Shown here: one piece after another, positions 34,738 to 46,195 of the stretch
Layout: each line of letters starts with the position of its first letter
Numbering within the stretch: position 1 is the stretch's first letter
NCBI GenBank assembly: GCA_032622095.1
Contig: CP136069.1
Coordinates: forward strand, 1,895,462-1,959,461
Source: Siphonodentalium dalli
Lineage: Eukaryota; Mollusca; Scaphopoda; Gadilida; Siphonodentaliidae
Length of the DNA: 64,000 bases
Reading direction: 5' to 3'
Made by a program: the position numbers and the translations under genes
Notes under the pieces: model-generated
Told to the model about the DNA's origin: nothing
Database searches by the model: none
Seen by the model: only the letters and a program-made list of their open reading frames with translations

Positions 34738-36081
34738 AATAAATGTTCATTGGATATCCCGTCCCATCCAGCCGCTTTCCCCGTACTTAGACCCCGATAT
34801 ATTTGATTCAGTTCATCAGTTGATACAGGAAAAATTATGCGATTGTTTACTGGCCATTGTACGTGCAATGAATGAATTAACACAGTGGAAGTGATTGAAA
34901 TCAAAGTCTGATTGGTATAGCGGTGAGTACAGATTTTCAAAATACGATGCCCAGCCTTCAACAACATCAAGATCATTCCGTAGAACTTTCCCTTCATAAC
35001 AAAAGAATGCATTTTTATCGATATGATTTCTCTGTCGCTTTGCATGTATCACGCGAAATAGATAATTCTGATCGATCTGAGCGCGTTCGTCAATTTCATT
35101 ATTTAATTCGGATATATAATTTTCGGACGCTTTTCTGTACTCTCTACGGAAATCACGTTTTGCTAATTTATATTGAGTGTAACTATTACATTGCGTACTT
35201 GCTCGAGGTCGACCATCACGTATCCATTGTTTCCGGAGATCACGCATATACTTGTGCTTATCTTTCAAACAATCTCCCCAATATGGTTTCAGACGTTTAG
35301 TATATGACTTTTTTGGTAAACATGATTCAGATACTGTTGATATTACACGTGCAATTGACTGGTAAACTTCAGATATGTCTGTATCATCAGTGTATATGAT
35401 TTTGTGTGCTGTTAGTTCAACATCAAGACTTTGTTTGTAAAGTTCGAGAATTTCTGGTTCAGATTTAACTTTACGCCAATTTATGGTTTTGTCTGTTTCT
35501 CCTTCGGCTATATACGAAGATTGACTGCGTAGCTGGAACTTCAAATGTAATGTAACAGGTCTATGATTAGATACGTTAATGGCGTCATCATCTAAAACGT
35601 GTACCTCATGAATAAATGGAATAAATGTGGATGGAATAAAAATGTGATCGACAATTGTTCCTTCGTGTAATTGGCAGTAATCACCGAAAGGAATGCATGT
35701 AGATAGAGGATCATCTTCACAGAATTCAGAATTCACAGATACCATCTCGATTCGCTTAACCATTTTCTTGAATATCATATTTCGTTCATCAGATTTGTCA
35801 AATTGTCCGTTTGTGTCTCCCATTACGATTACGTTACCATATGATTTGTAGGTGTCACATAGGTCACCAAGCTTTTTCGCATACTCTTCATAATATTCTA
35901 TGGTATAGTTAGTAGAGGGTAGATATACTTGAAGAAGATATATAGAACTTTCACCCGTCATCCTAATTTGTATCCCTATAATACGATCATCATTAATTGC
36001 AAGCGGACATACACGATTTGAAAATTTCTTATGCCATACCAAGGCAACACCACCACTAGGTCTACCTCTCTTGTTGGGAAT
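34738..36081 (-). repeat. Inserted copy of an ORF2 segment in LINE B
   Basis: It matches 36684-38044 in the same orientation with few differences: one 17-bp deletion near 34836 and scattered substitutions. It is flanked by GGGAAT at both junctions (34735-34740 and 36076-36081), where the uninterrupted RT reading frame would have only one. That is either a 6-bp target duplication or microhomology used in a copying event. Confidence 0.85.
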
Positions 36082-36683
36082 TTGCGAGAGTACATATCAA
36101 CTCGTCAACATAGACCATGTAGTAAAATGGGGAAAGAATACTTCCCTGACGAGCCCCTTGACGAACGTCAAACCACCTAGATAAGGAATTGTTATAACGA
36201 ATAGAACATGTAACATTTGTCAACAATTCATTAATGAGACAAAACAAATTTCCTTTAAAACCGCGTTTATCTAATTTATATAACAGTCCGTTAATCCAGA
36301 CAGTATCGAAAGCCTTCCAGAGATCTAAAAATAAGCTGTATAATTTTTGTTTACTAGCGGACACATAGTCAATACATTCCTTCATTACGTAAGATGTCAT
36401 GGTTGCGCTTACACCTTTTTGAAAGCCATGTTGAAGCGGGTGCACTTGTATTAAATTGGGTGCATAAGATTTTAATCGAGTTTGTATAAGTTTTTCAAGT
36501 AACTTGTATAAAACAGGCATCAACGTTATAGCCCTATAGCTATCAAAATCTGTCCTGGGTTTTTTGCCACCTTTAAATAATGTAACGATTATACCGCGTT
36601 TCATTTGACTCGGGATCTTCTGTGTACTAATTATATTAGTTAAAAGTTTAGAAATCGCCAACGTCAATGTGTTACTTCCGTAT

Positions 36684-38044
36684 AATAAATGTTCATTGGA
36701 TATCCCGTCCCATCCAGCCGCTTTCCCCGTACTTAGACCCCGATATATTTGATTCAGTTCATCAGTTGATACAGGAAAAATTATGCGATTGTCAATATCA
36801 CTGCTTTGTTTACTGGCCATTGTACGTGCAATGAATGAATTAACACAGTGGAAGTGATTGAAATCAAAGTCTGATTGGTATAGCGGTGAGTACAGATTTT
36901 CAAAATACGATGCCCAGCCTTCAACAACATCAAGATCATTCCGTAGAACTTTCCCTTCATAACAAAAGAATGCATTTTTATCGATATGATTTCTCTGTCG
37001 CTTTGCATGTATCACGCGAAATAGATAATTCTGATCGATCTGAGCGCGTTCGTCAATTTCATTATTTAATTCGGATATATAATTTTCGGACGCTTTTCTG
37101 TACTCTCTACGGAAATCACGTTTTGCTAATTTATATTGAGTGTAACTATTACATTTCGTACCTGCTCGAGGTCGACCATCACGTATCCATTGTTTCCGGA
37201 GATCACGCATATACTTGTGCTTATCTTTCAAACAATCTCCCCAATATGGTTTCAGACGTTTAGTATATGACTTTTTTGGTAAACATGATTCAGATACTGT
37301 TGATATTACACGTGCAATTGACTGGTAAACTTCAGATATGTCTGTATCATCAGTGTATATGATTTTGTGTGCTGTTAGTTCAACATCAAGACTTTGTTTG
37401 TAAAGTTCGAGAATTTCTGGTTCAGATTTAACTTTACGCCAATTTATGGTTTTGTCTGTTTCTCTTTCGGCTATATACGAAGATTGACTGCGTAGCTGGA
37501 ACTTCAAATGTAATGTAACAGGTCTATGATTAGATACGTTAATGGCGTCATCATCTAAAACGTGTACCTCATGAATAAATGGAATAAATGTGGATGGAAT
37601 AAAAATGTGATCGACAATTGTTCCTTCGTGTAATTGGCAGTAATCACCGAAAGGAATGCATGTAGATAGAGGATCATCTTCACAGAATTCAGAATTCACA
37701 GAGACCATCTCGATTCGCTTAACCATTTTCTTGAATATCATATTTCGTTCATCAGATTTGTCAAATTGTCCGTTTGTGTCTCCCATTACGATTACGTTAC
37801 CATATGATTTGTAGGTGTCACATAGGTCACCAAGCTTTTTCGCATACTCTTCATAATATTCTATGGTATAGTTAGTAGAGGGTAGATATACTTGAAGGAG
37901 ATATATAAAACTTTCACCCGTCATCCTAATTTGTATCCCTATAATACGATCATCATTAATTGCAAGCGGACATATACGATTTGAAAATTTCTTATGCCAT
38001 ACCAAGGCAACACCACCACTAGGTCTACCTCTCTTGTTGGGAAT
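36684..38044 (-). repeat. Source copy of the duplicated ORF2 segment in LINE B
   Basis: The original, in-place version of the 34738-36081 copy. It encodes most of the endonuclease, the linker and the start of the RT domain up to GISNEHLLYG. It is 17 bp longer than the inserted copy. Confidence 0.85.
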
Positions 38045-38428
38045 ATTTTGGCGAGAATCGCATACGGCATGATACTCATAGTCCTTGTTAAGCGAATCGA
38101 GGAAATCAAGATAGCATTGATAAAGCCAATGCTCACTTAAGCCTACAATATCATAAACGCCGTTCTTGAGCAATGATGCCAAGTCATGACCCGAAGATGT
38201 GATACCTGTACAGTTCCAATTGAGTAGGTTTAATTCAGGAGATTCCATCACGCGTTTGCATTTAACTACTGTTAGTGTGATACTATTAGTGGTTACATTT
38301 ATACTAGTAATTAGATATATTAATGTCAACAGCAATGTCGTATAACGCATTGTTGAATAATGTATATGCAATGTAAATACAACATAAATAATTGAACACA
38401 ATCATATATAAATGCATACATGCATTGA

Positions 38429-39943
38429 TTAGTCACGATTTTTATGGACCCACAATCTGCAGATTGCGCCTTTTGGCCAGAAGTTGGAACCGAGAACGTT
38501 GTCCAGATCATCGTCACAAATGTTGATACGAGCCGTGTTGCCTCTTAGCATCCGGATAACAGTGAACATACATTTTCATACCGTAAGTGTTTCTTGATGT
38601 CGTGAATTGTCACTCGGTTGGAGAAACCACCAAGGAATACCTGAGATGTTTTAATCGGGCCATCTTGCTTATTAAAGTAATAGTCATCAGGTTCATTGTC
38701 CGAATATCGCGGGCTTCTTGTATTGTATGAGACGTTATGTCTGCGATTATCTTCATATGATGGAACTCTGGATTCATAGGAAATATCATTTGGGGCACTG
38801 GAATGCGAATCATCCACTGAAGCTTCATCACTGGCCTGAGAGCGCACACATGGGTCATCATAAGCAAGGAATGCATCATTCATTTTATTGAGTGTGTCTG
38901 ATATATCACGTTGGGTTTTGGATACATTGTCCATTGAAACACTCACACATTCCACAAATACTTGTAGATTATTGGTCACGCTTGTGGTGAAGTTCCGGAA
39001 TTCATCTTTCATTATATTCACGTTATTTTTAATTGTTTCATTCATTAGTTTATCGCAGGAGTGTGTTGGTTGAAAATGCTTTTTATGTACTAAATCCTTT
39101 AATGTTGATAGCTGTCATTCAAAGCTTTTTTGTTTACGACTAAACTCCTCCAACCCATTTAATATAGTACCCACATCCGATTTGACGTCGACAATTTCAC
39201 TTTTTAATCTTTTCACACCAGAGTATTTTTCATCTTGTATTCTTTCAACTGTTAGTTTCACACTTTCTAAGTCTTCATCCATTGTTTTTATTTTAGTATT
39301 TACATTCACAACATCTTTTTTGAGTTGGTTCACATCTTTACAATACATAGTTTTTCATCAATTTTATCTAATCGGGCTTCCATTTGAGCTATTGTTGAAT
39401 CCAACTTCGGAATGCGTTCGTAGAAGTCTTTATGGAATTTTTCATTTTCCGTTTTTATCAGAGATATATCTCGGAGGATTTTAACAATCGAACTGTTGAC
39501 GTTCACATTGGAGATTGCCTGGTCGTCGTCGATTACAGGCATGCTTGATATTGAAGGACGGCTAACACTTTTATTTCTAACACCTTTACTTATAACGTCA
39601 CTGATGCTATCACCATCCTTATCGACCATAAATTTCATCAATTTGTATATATCCACTGCCATTCTCATATTACGACTGCTTTTATCAATAATATGATCAC
39701 CGGTTAAACTTCGAACAACACGTTGTTTCATTGATGAGGACGAGTCATATGGAAAGCTATTGTCAATTGTGGCATGCATGAATACATTATCGCGGAGAGT
39801 ATCTAAAAGTTTATCTTGGTTACCAACAAATTCTATTATTGTGGACGTAAACACATCTTGCGTTGTTGAGTTTATGAACAGTAACACAGCTTGTAGATTA
39901 TCGGTTATTTTAGTAGAGTCCTCTTGTTTACGTGTATATGCTA
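38429..39943 (-). pseudogene. LINE B ORF1 (5'-truncated, frameshifted)
   Basis: The frames are 39943-39349, 39348-39115, 39045-38545 and a last part to the stop at 38429. It matches LINE A and D ORF1 from YTRKQEDSTKITDN on, has the same coiled-coil-like middle and a Ser/Asp-rich linker, then SQVFLGGFSNRVTIHDIKKHL. After a one-base shift it continues with FTVIRMLRGNTARINICDDD and FWPKGAICRLWVHK. The first 50 or so residues are missing; methionine-rich codons upstream come from the minisatellite. Confidence 0.83.
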
Positions 39944-41921
39944 ACATCATCATTATCATCATCATCATCGTAAACATCGTCATCTCACCATCATCATCAA
40001 TAGCATCACCATCATCATTACCATCATTAACATCGTCATCTCACCATCATCATCAATAGCAACGTCATCATCAACATCAGCATGATCATCATCATCATCG
40101 TAATCATCATTAACATCGTCATCTCACCATCATCATCAATAGTATCACCATCATCATAATCATCATTAACATCGTCTTCACCATCATCATCAATAGCATC
40201 ACCATCATCATCAACAACATCATCAGTATCATCATCATCGTAATCATCATCATCTCACCATCATCATCAATAGCATCACCATCATAATCATCATTAACAT
40301 CGTCATTATCACCATCATCATCATAATCATCATTATCATCATTATCATCATCATCTTCATAATCATCATCAACATCACCATTATCACCATCATCATCATA
40401 ATCATCATTAACATCGTCATCTCACCGTCATCATCATCAACATCATCAGTATCATCATCGTAATCATTATTAACATTGTCATCTCACCATCATCATCAAT
40501 AGCATCACCATCATCATAATCATCATCATCAACATCATCATCATCATCGTAATCATCATCGTAATCATCATTAACATCGTCATCTCACCATCGTCACCAA
40601 TAGCATCACCATCATCATAAACATCATCATCTCACCATCATCATCAATAGCATCACCATCATCATAATCATCATCATCGACATCATCATTATCATCATCG
40701 TAATCATCATTAACATCGTCATCTCACCATCATCATCAATAGCATCACTATCATAATAATCATCATTAACATCGTCATCTCACCATCATCATCAATAGCA
40801 TCACCATTATCATAATCATCATCATCATGATTATCATCATCAGCATCATCAGTATCATGATCATCATCGTAATCATCATTAACATCGTCATCTCACCACC
40901 ATCATCAATACCATCACCATCATCATAACCATCATCACCATCATCAGTATCATCACCATCATCGTAATCATCATTAACATCGTCATCTCACCATCATCAT
41001 CAATAGCATCACCATCATCATAATCATCATCATCGACATCATCATTATCATCATCATTAACATCGTCATCTCACCATCATCATCCATAGCATCACCATCA
41101 TCATAATCATCATTAACATCGTCATCTCACCATCAATAGCATCACCATCATCATAATCATCATTAACATCGTCATGTCACCATCATCGACAATAGCATCA
41201 CCATCATCATAATCATCATCTCACCATCATCATCAATAGCATCACCATCATCATAATCATCATCATCAACATCATCACTATCATCATCATCTTCGTAATC
41301 ATCATTAACATCGTTAGCTCACCATCATCACCAATATCATCACCATCATCATAAACATCATCATCTCACCATCATCATCATCAATAGCATCACCATCATC
41401 ATAATCATCATAATCGACATCATCATTACCATCATCGTAATCATCATTAACATCGTCACATCTCACCATCATCATCAATAGCATCACCATCATCATAATC
41501 ATCATTAACATCGTCATCTCACCATCATCATCAATAGCATCACCATCATCATAATCATCATCACCACTATCATCATCATCTTCGTAATCATAATTAACAT
41601 CGTCATGTCACCATCATCGACATCATCATCATTATCATCGTAATCATCATCATCGTCATCTCACCATCATCGACAATAGCATCGCCATCATCATTAACAT
41701 CGTCATCTCACCATTATCATCAATAGCATCACCATCATCGTAATCATCATTAACATCGTCATAATCATCATCATCATCATCGTAATCATTATTAACATTG
41801 TCATCTCACCATCATCATTAATAGCATCACCATCATCATAATCATCATTAACATCGTCATCTCACCATCATCAGCATCGTAATCATCATTAACATCGTCA
41901 TCTCACCATCATCATCAATAG
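39944..41921. repeat. CAT-rich minisatellite, block 5
   Basis: About 2.0 kb of the same composite array, ending at ATCATCAATAGCTTCTTAAT. Parts are close to block 4 in unit order (40000-40460 compared with 31950-32420), suggesting block-level duplication or gene conversion between the arrays. Confidence 0.95.
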
Positions 41922-42119
41922 CTTCTTAATTATCTTCATTATCTTCCCATCCTGACTCGGAACAACATCACTTTTGAAAATGTTTATCTGCAACACTATA
42001 TATACCTTCCTTGTAAACAGATGCATCGTTCTGTTATACAGCCATTAGCAAATATAGGGCATCATACCATACATCATGCTCACCAGAGGTGGACAAGCAA
42101 TAAAGGCGAATTTGTATCT

Positions 42120-43290
42120 ATCCATATACCCTATTTGAAGTCTTGAACACATCAAGTACTGAAGGGATTATACTCTCAATATCAACAGAGGTTGTGGCCG
42201 AATGGCTATTTTATCAGACACGATACGATATATAATGCTGCATATGTTTTTTTTTCTGACAGCCTGGGACACTTTACAAAAAGCGGCTGACAAATAATAA
42301 CAAGAGCATCGCCAGGGCAAAATACGCCTTTAGTCATTTCGAATTGTACTACCGCAAAATAAAATAATACTTTGAGCTTACATTTGAAGAAAATCTGATA
42401 TACCCCTAATTTCAATGCCAAAATGCGGTCAAATTCTAAGTCGAAAAATGGCCGTAACTCATGTAAAATAATTAGACAGAACCTATATTCGAACTTGGCC
42501 TGTAGTTTTAGCTGGGAAATACACATACCAGCTTTGGTTCAGATCAAATAATCAAAACTGGAGTTATCGGTCGGAAACCGAAATGTTATTAAATTGGTCA
42601 AATTCTAAGTCGAAAAATGGCCGTAACTCATGTAAAAATAATTGGACGGAATCCATATTCAAACTTGGCCTGTATCTTTAGCTGCGAAATACACATACCA
42701 ACTTTGGTTCAGATCAAATAATCCAAACTGGAGTTATCGATCGGAAACCAAAAATGTTAACGGACGGACAGACTGATAACATAATAAGACCTTTTTGTTC
42801 AAAAGGGCGTATAAAAATGCAATTATAACTGTCTATGTGACCACCAACGCTATTTTCAGTCACGACAACACCACGAACTGAAGGTATATGCTTTCATTTT
42901 TAACTGAGGATGGACAGTTCTATCAGGAAGTAAATAATTTATATGGATGGTTTGGTTCCTGAATCCTGGGAGTCTGTGGCACTTTGCAATAATCGGCTGG
43001 CAAATACGGAAGGCGAATTGTCACTGTTTTTGGGACCCCCTACCTATTTGAAGTATTTGACATACCACGAACTAAATGTATATGCTATGTAATTTAGCAG
43101 AGGGTGTGGAGAAAATGCTATTGGAAATAAGATCAGGAAATATACAATTATTTTGGTGGTCCCGTTCCCGAAAGCCTGCGTCACCTTAAACGAAGCGAAC
43201 GGCAAATCAGAAAAACAATTTTTCGTTTGTTTGGAGACCACCTACCCTATTTTAAGTCTTGAACACTCACAAACTGAATATATAGGCCTA
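42120..43290. repeat. Diverged tandem repeat of about 200 bp plus a two-copy 170-bp repeat
   Basis: The phrase CCCTATTTGAAGTCTTGAACAC and relatives recurs near 42130, 43045 and 43245. A GCCTGGGACACTTT...CGGCTGRCAAAT-like segment recurs near 42260, 42975 and 43160. Within this, 42425-42594 and 42596-42757 are two direct copies of about 165 bp (GTCAAATTCTAAGTCGAAAA, TTTGGTTCAGATCAAATAAT), ending in GTTAACGGACGGACAGACTG and TTCAAAAGGGCGTATAAAAA. No gene is recognised. Confidence 0.7.
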
Positions 43291-43299
43291 ACAACATTT

Positions 43300-44250
43300 T
43301 CCCAGCTACACATCACAATCTCTTGCGTTTGATTTAGATATACGGCATGTACAACTGAGAGTACTGTCACCCTGGTGGGAATTCATTTGAACATACTATT
43401 TATTTTCTATATATATTTTTGTTTATTATTTAGAGGGACACTTGCAATCACTTTGGCAACAAAAGTAATTTTTTTTATTTGTGAGACTATATGTATACAT
43501 TGTGTGTCATATGTTGTCTATAACAAATATTTCAGTCCTACAAAGTCGACGTCGATCCATGTTTTTATATATAGCTGTTATCGATAAAATGTGTTGCTGT
43601 GGGTGTTGTTGTAACTGGGGGTCTGGAAGTCTGAACACGTCTTTAATCACTTAAAAAATGTTACCGTGCCCAATGTTCAGCTGACGAGTCATGTGGGCTC
43701 CCATTATGATAAATTTGGAAATTTAGTGAAGTTATCAAAAATATGAAATTTTTCAACCAAAAACGTGATTGGGGGAGGGGTAGCTAAAATCCGTTATCTC
43801 GCAATCCGATCAAAATTGACGTATACTTCTTTCTACACATGACTGTCAGCTAACTACTACACCATATGTATTAACTATTTGTGCATTAATGCAATATCCA
43901 TTTCAATGATAATGTTTGATAAAAAAAATTTAAAGGGCGATTTGTCAGCAAAAAATAAATGTTTTGGCTGCAAATCGCAGGATAATCCAAATTAACAAAC
44001 ACTCTTTTCATATCAGGTAGAATATGGTATGATGTAGTACTTCTAACACCAAAACTGTTGGCAAATAAGTTATTTTCTGGAAAAGGTTACTAGTGGGTAT
44101 CGTTCATCGTCGATTTGGCAATAGCCACCACCGATTCCGTTATTTTTCACTATCATTTTCGTGAAAAATATATATTTCTTCTTTGAAAAAAGTTACGAGA
44201 CTTCAACTTGTTCTACTGCACATGGGTAGGTGCACGTATCTCGAAAACTA
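43300..44250. other. Unannotated stretch between repeats and lectin array
   Basis: AT-rich, mostly single-copy-looking DNA. No frame with a recognisable domain was found on either strand. It would be the natural place for upstream exons or introns of the plus-strand lectin gene, but none could be defined. Confidence 0.4.
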
Positions 44251-44256
44251 GAGCGC

Positions 44257-44620
44257 TTTTATTTTAACAGGGTTCCCGTGGATTGACGGTACATACACCA
44301 CGTATATAGATGTGTAACCCGACATGTTTTATTTTAACAGGGTTCCCGTGGATTGACGGTACATACACCACGTATATAGATGTGTAACGCGACATGTTTT
44401 ATTTTAACAGGGTTCCCGTGGATTGACGGTACATACACAACGTATATAGATGTGTATCGCGACATGTTTTATTTTAACAGGGTTCCCGTGGATTGACGGT
44501 ACATACACCACGTATATAGATGTGTAAGGCGACATGTTTTATTTTAACAGGGTTCCTGTGGATTGACGGTACATACACCACGTATATAGATGTGTAACGC
44601 GACATGTTTTATTTTAACAG
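44257..44620 (+). repeat. Five exact 70-bp units: splice acceptor plus start of lectin exon
   Basis: GGTTCCCGTGGATTGACGG starts at 44271, 44341, 44411, 44481 and 44551 (the last with CCTG for CCCG), a period of exactly 70 bp. The real lectin exon starts at the next position in phase, 44621. Each unit is preceded by the polypyrimidine/acceptor TTTTATTTTAACAG. In the same phase as the real exon each unit reads FPWIDGTYTTYIDV then a TAA stop, aligning with PVFIDGTDRDGTDV of the real exon. The units are therefore truncated tandem copies of the acceptor and exon start. Sequence differences between units are limited to two or three positions near the stop and one in the exon. Confidence 0.9.
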
Positions 44621-44835
44621 ATCCCGTGTTTATTGACGGCACCGATAGAGACGGGACGGACGTCATGATGACGCGGGACGGAGTGAGGCTGCCGTTCGTT
44701 GACTGGTGGCCCAGTAATCCACACGGCGGGGATGAGGACTGCATGGGCGCCGGGGCCTGGTCCTCTCGGGGCCCGTATCTGATGTATGACACGCCATGCT
44801 ACGTCCGCGGCCGGTCTGTGTGCGAGATGATATGA
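44621..44835 (+). CDS. C-type lectin-like domain, terminal exon
   Basis: A 215-bp exon following TTTTATTTTAACAG. The intron phase is 1 (the first two bases complete an Asp or similar codon), then 70 sense codons and TGA. The protein part has features of the second half of a C-type lectin domain: FIDGT, LPFVDWWPSNPHGG, EDCM and MYDTPC...SVCEM, with the Cys residues expected to pair in the fold. The usual EPN or QPD sugar-specificity triplet is not evident and WND is replaced by MYD, so calcium-dependent sugar binding is uncertain. Upstream exons were not found; the protein is probably secreted or membrane-attached, as most invertebrate lectins are, but no signal peptide is visible here. High GC relative to the surroundings supports coding. 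Confidence 0.75.
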
Positions 44836-44870
44836 GGCACATGTAACACAAGACAGAGACCAGGGCGTGT

Positions 44871-45047
44871 GACGTCATGATGACGTGGGACGGAGGGAAG
44901 CTGCCGTTCGTGGACTTGGTGCCCCGTTATCCACACGGCGGGAATTATGACTGCATGCTCGCCTCGTACTCCTCATCCGCGGGCCGGTATCGAATGTATG
45001 ACTTCCCATGCATATGGACACACCCGTCTTTTTGCGAGATGATGTGA
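44871..45047 (+). pseudogene. Degenerate second copy of the lectin exon end
   Basis: It repeats 44659-44835 after 212 bp, in frame to TGA: DVMMTWDGGKLPFVD, PHGGNYDCM, MYDFPC and SFCEMM. The two Trp of DWW are changed to Leu-Val and it lacks the upstream acceptor and first 13 codons. The post-stop sequence AGGCACATGTAACACA is also duplicated. It may be a dead partial duplicate, or part of the first exon's 3' UTR. Confidence 0.65.
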
Positions 45048-45059
45048 GGCACATGTAAC

Positions 45060-45945
45060 ACATGACAGAATTACCAGTTATATATATAATGAATACTAAC
45101 ATTTCTGATGCACCTAAAAAGTTGATTTGCAAATGTTGTTTTTGAAGAGTTTAAAATCTGGTCATTTTGAGTATGTCATAAAATATATCAGTGACTATAA
45201 CATTTCACATCATATTTCAACAACTCAACTTCAATTATAATGGAATTCGGCAGCAAACTGTTTCTGGATTATAAAATTGAATGTTGAATTTATTGGAATG
45301 TTGTATGATTATTAGGTATCTGCCTTATTCTGACAAAATATAAAATGTCTGCCTTAGGATGGTCTACAATGTATATTTAAAAAAACAATTACCAGACGCT
45401 AAGTATTTATATATCTTATGTTTAAGTATATTTTGAAATGGCTTCTATAGTAGTATGGCCTATTGGGCCTATCCATAGCAAAATTATGTAATCAGTTTTG
45501 AAAACGAACACAAATCAAAAAATTTATATGTCTACCTATAATGCGGGTTTTATATGGTTGGTCTGCCAAATCAAAAGTTTGATAAATTTGATTCACAACG
45601 AGTCGTAGAACCGAGTTTCATAAAATCTTATATTCCAACATAACGAGTTTCAGATCTTGTATAGCACATACAAAAGTAGAGCTTTATGCCTTTTTAACAA
45701 ATCAAAATCCTTAAAAGAAGATAGAAAATGCATACATTTACAGCGTTGGCTGAGATGCTTCACAATCGTATATGACTGACAGTATTGCGCACTTTGGGGC
45801 TGGTGGCGGAAAGTATAGTTCCCCAATTTGCCTCTTTGTTTTTATGTCTATTTTCGATAGTGCAACGAAGTTAACAATAATTTAACGTTAATGAACAAAA
45901 CAAAGCAATGCATTGGTGCTGGTGTCATGCGCTGATTTTTGCGAT
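45060..45945. other. AT-rich stretch without recognised genes
   Basis: No coding sequence, RNA gene or repeat could be identified. Frames are short and without motifs. Confidence 0.4.
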
Positions 45946-45951
45946 AGTATT

Positions 45952-46073
45952 TATTCGCCTGAATCAATGTAAAGACGCGTGATCATTTTGTTAGCACGAT
46001 GTCAAGTGATATGAAACTAATTTGCACGCGCCGCCCAGGAAGCACGCATCGATTCATAACTAGTGAGAGATAA
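45952..46073. repeat. Direct repeat, left copy (pair at 46738-46852)
   Basis: The segment starting CGCCTGAATCAATGTAA and ending CATAACTAGTGAGAGATAA recurs about 790 bp to the right with around 80% identity. A second short pair, AATGGCTTTTTAATTATATA near 46612 and 46860, belongs to the same rearranged neighbourhood. Confidence 0.7.
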
Positions 46074-46105
46074 ATATAGAATACACACGTAGTGTTTCTG
46101 AATAC

Positions 46106-46195
46106 CAAATTTACACCACGAGTGGGATTGATGATTTACCACACGAGCTTTAGCGAGTGTGGTAAATCATCAATCCCACGAGTGGTGTAAATTTG
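46106..46195. repeat. Long near-perfect palindrome
   Basis: Arms at 46106-46144 and 46157-46195 (CAAATTTACACCACGAGTGG outward) are complementary over about 38 bp, separated by about 12 bp including GAGCTTTAGCGA. It could form a stable hairpin or cruciform. No flanking target duplication was recognised. Confidence 0.85.

Larger units (their letters stand above)
33400..38401 (-). pseudogene. LINE B ORF2: endonuclease/reverse transcriptase with templated insertion
   Basis: The first frame (38401-36062, 779 residues) is open from the leader to RT motif B. It has a hydrophobic leader (YTTLLLTLIYLITSINV), NLLNWNCTG, LSEHWLYQ, VIVMGDTNGQF (Asp-Thr-Asn rather than Asp-Phe-Asn), NVSNHRPV, YRAITLMPVLYKLLEK, FLDLWKAFDTVW and RQGARQGSILSPFYY. 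It is then broken by the inserted duplicate 36081-34738 and resumes at 34737 with GLQMIGVNC and THADDMVLLS, a shift near 34450, and 34395-33400, which ends with the CCHC motif SCLLCDKKYNDLVRHALIEC. The RT Asp-Asp motif is thus separated from the first catalytic Asp. Removing the copy would restore continuity here apart from the later shift. Confidence 0.87.
33089..39943 (-). mobile_element. LINE B: 5'-truncated non-LTR retrotransposon with internal duplication
   Basis: Minus-strand member of the A/D family. The 3' end at 33089 has an AT-rich tail, AATAAAG and a stem-loop-like CTCCGTAAACGAAG (33107-33120). The 5' end is cut within ORF1, at a point matching YTRK of LINE A, where CAT repeats take over at about 39943. 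ORF1 (39943-38429) and ORF2 (38401-33400) are separated by about 27 bp. A 1344-bp copy of an upstream ORF2 part (34738-36081) sits between the RT catalytic motifs. Confidence 0.87.
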
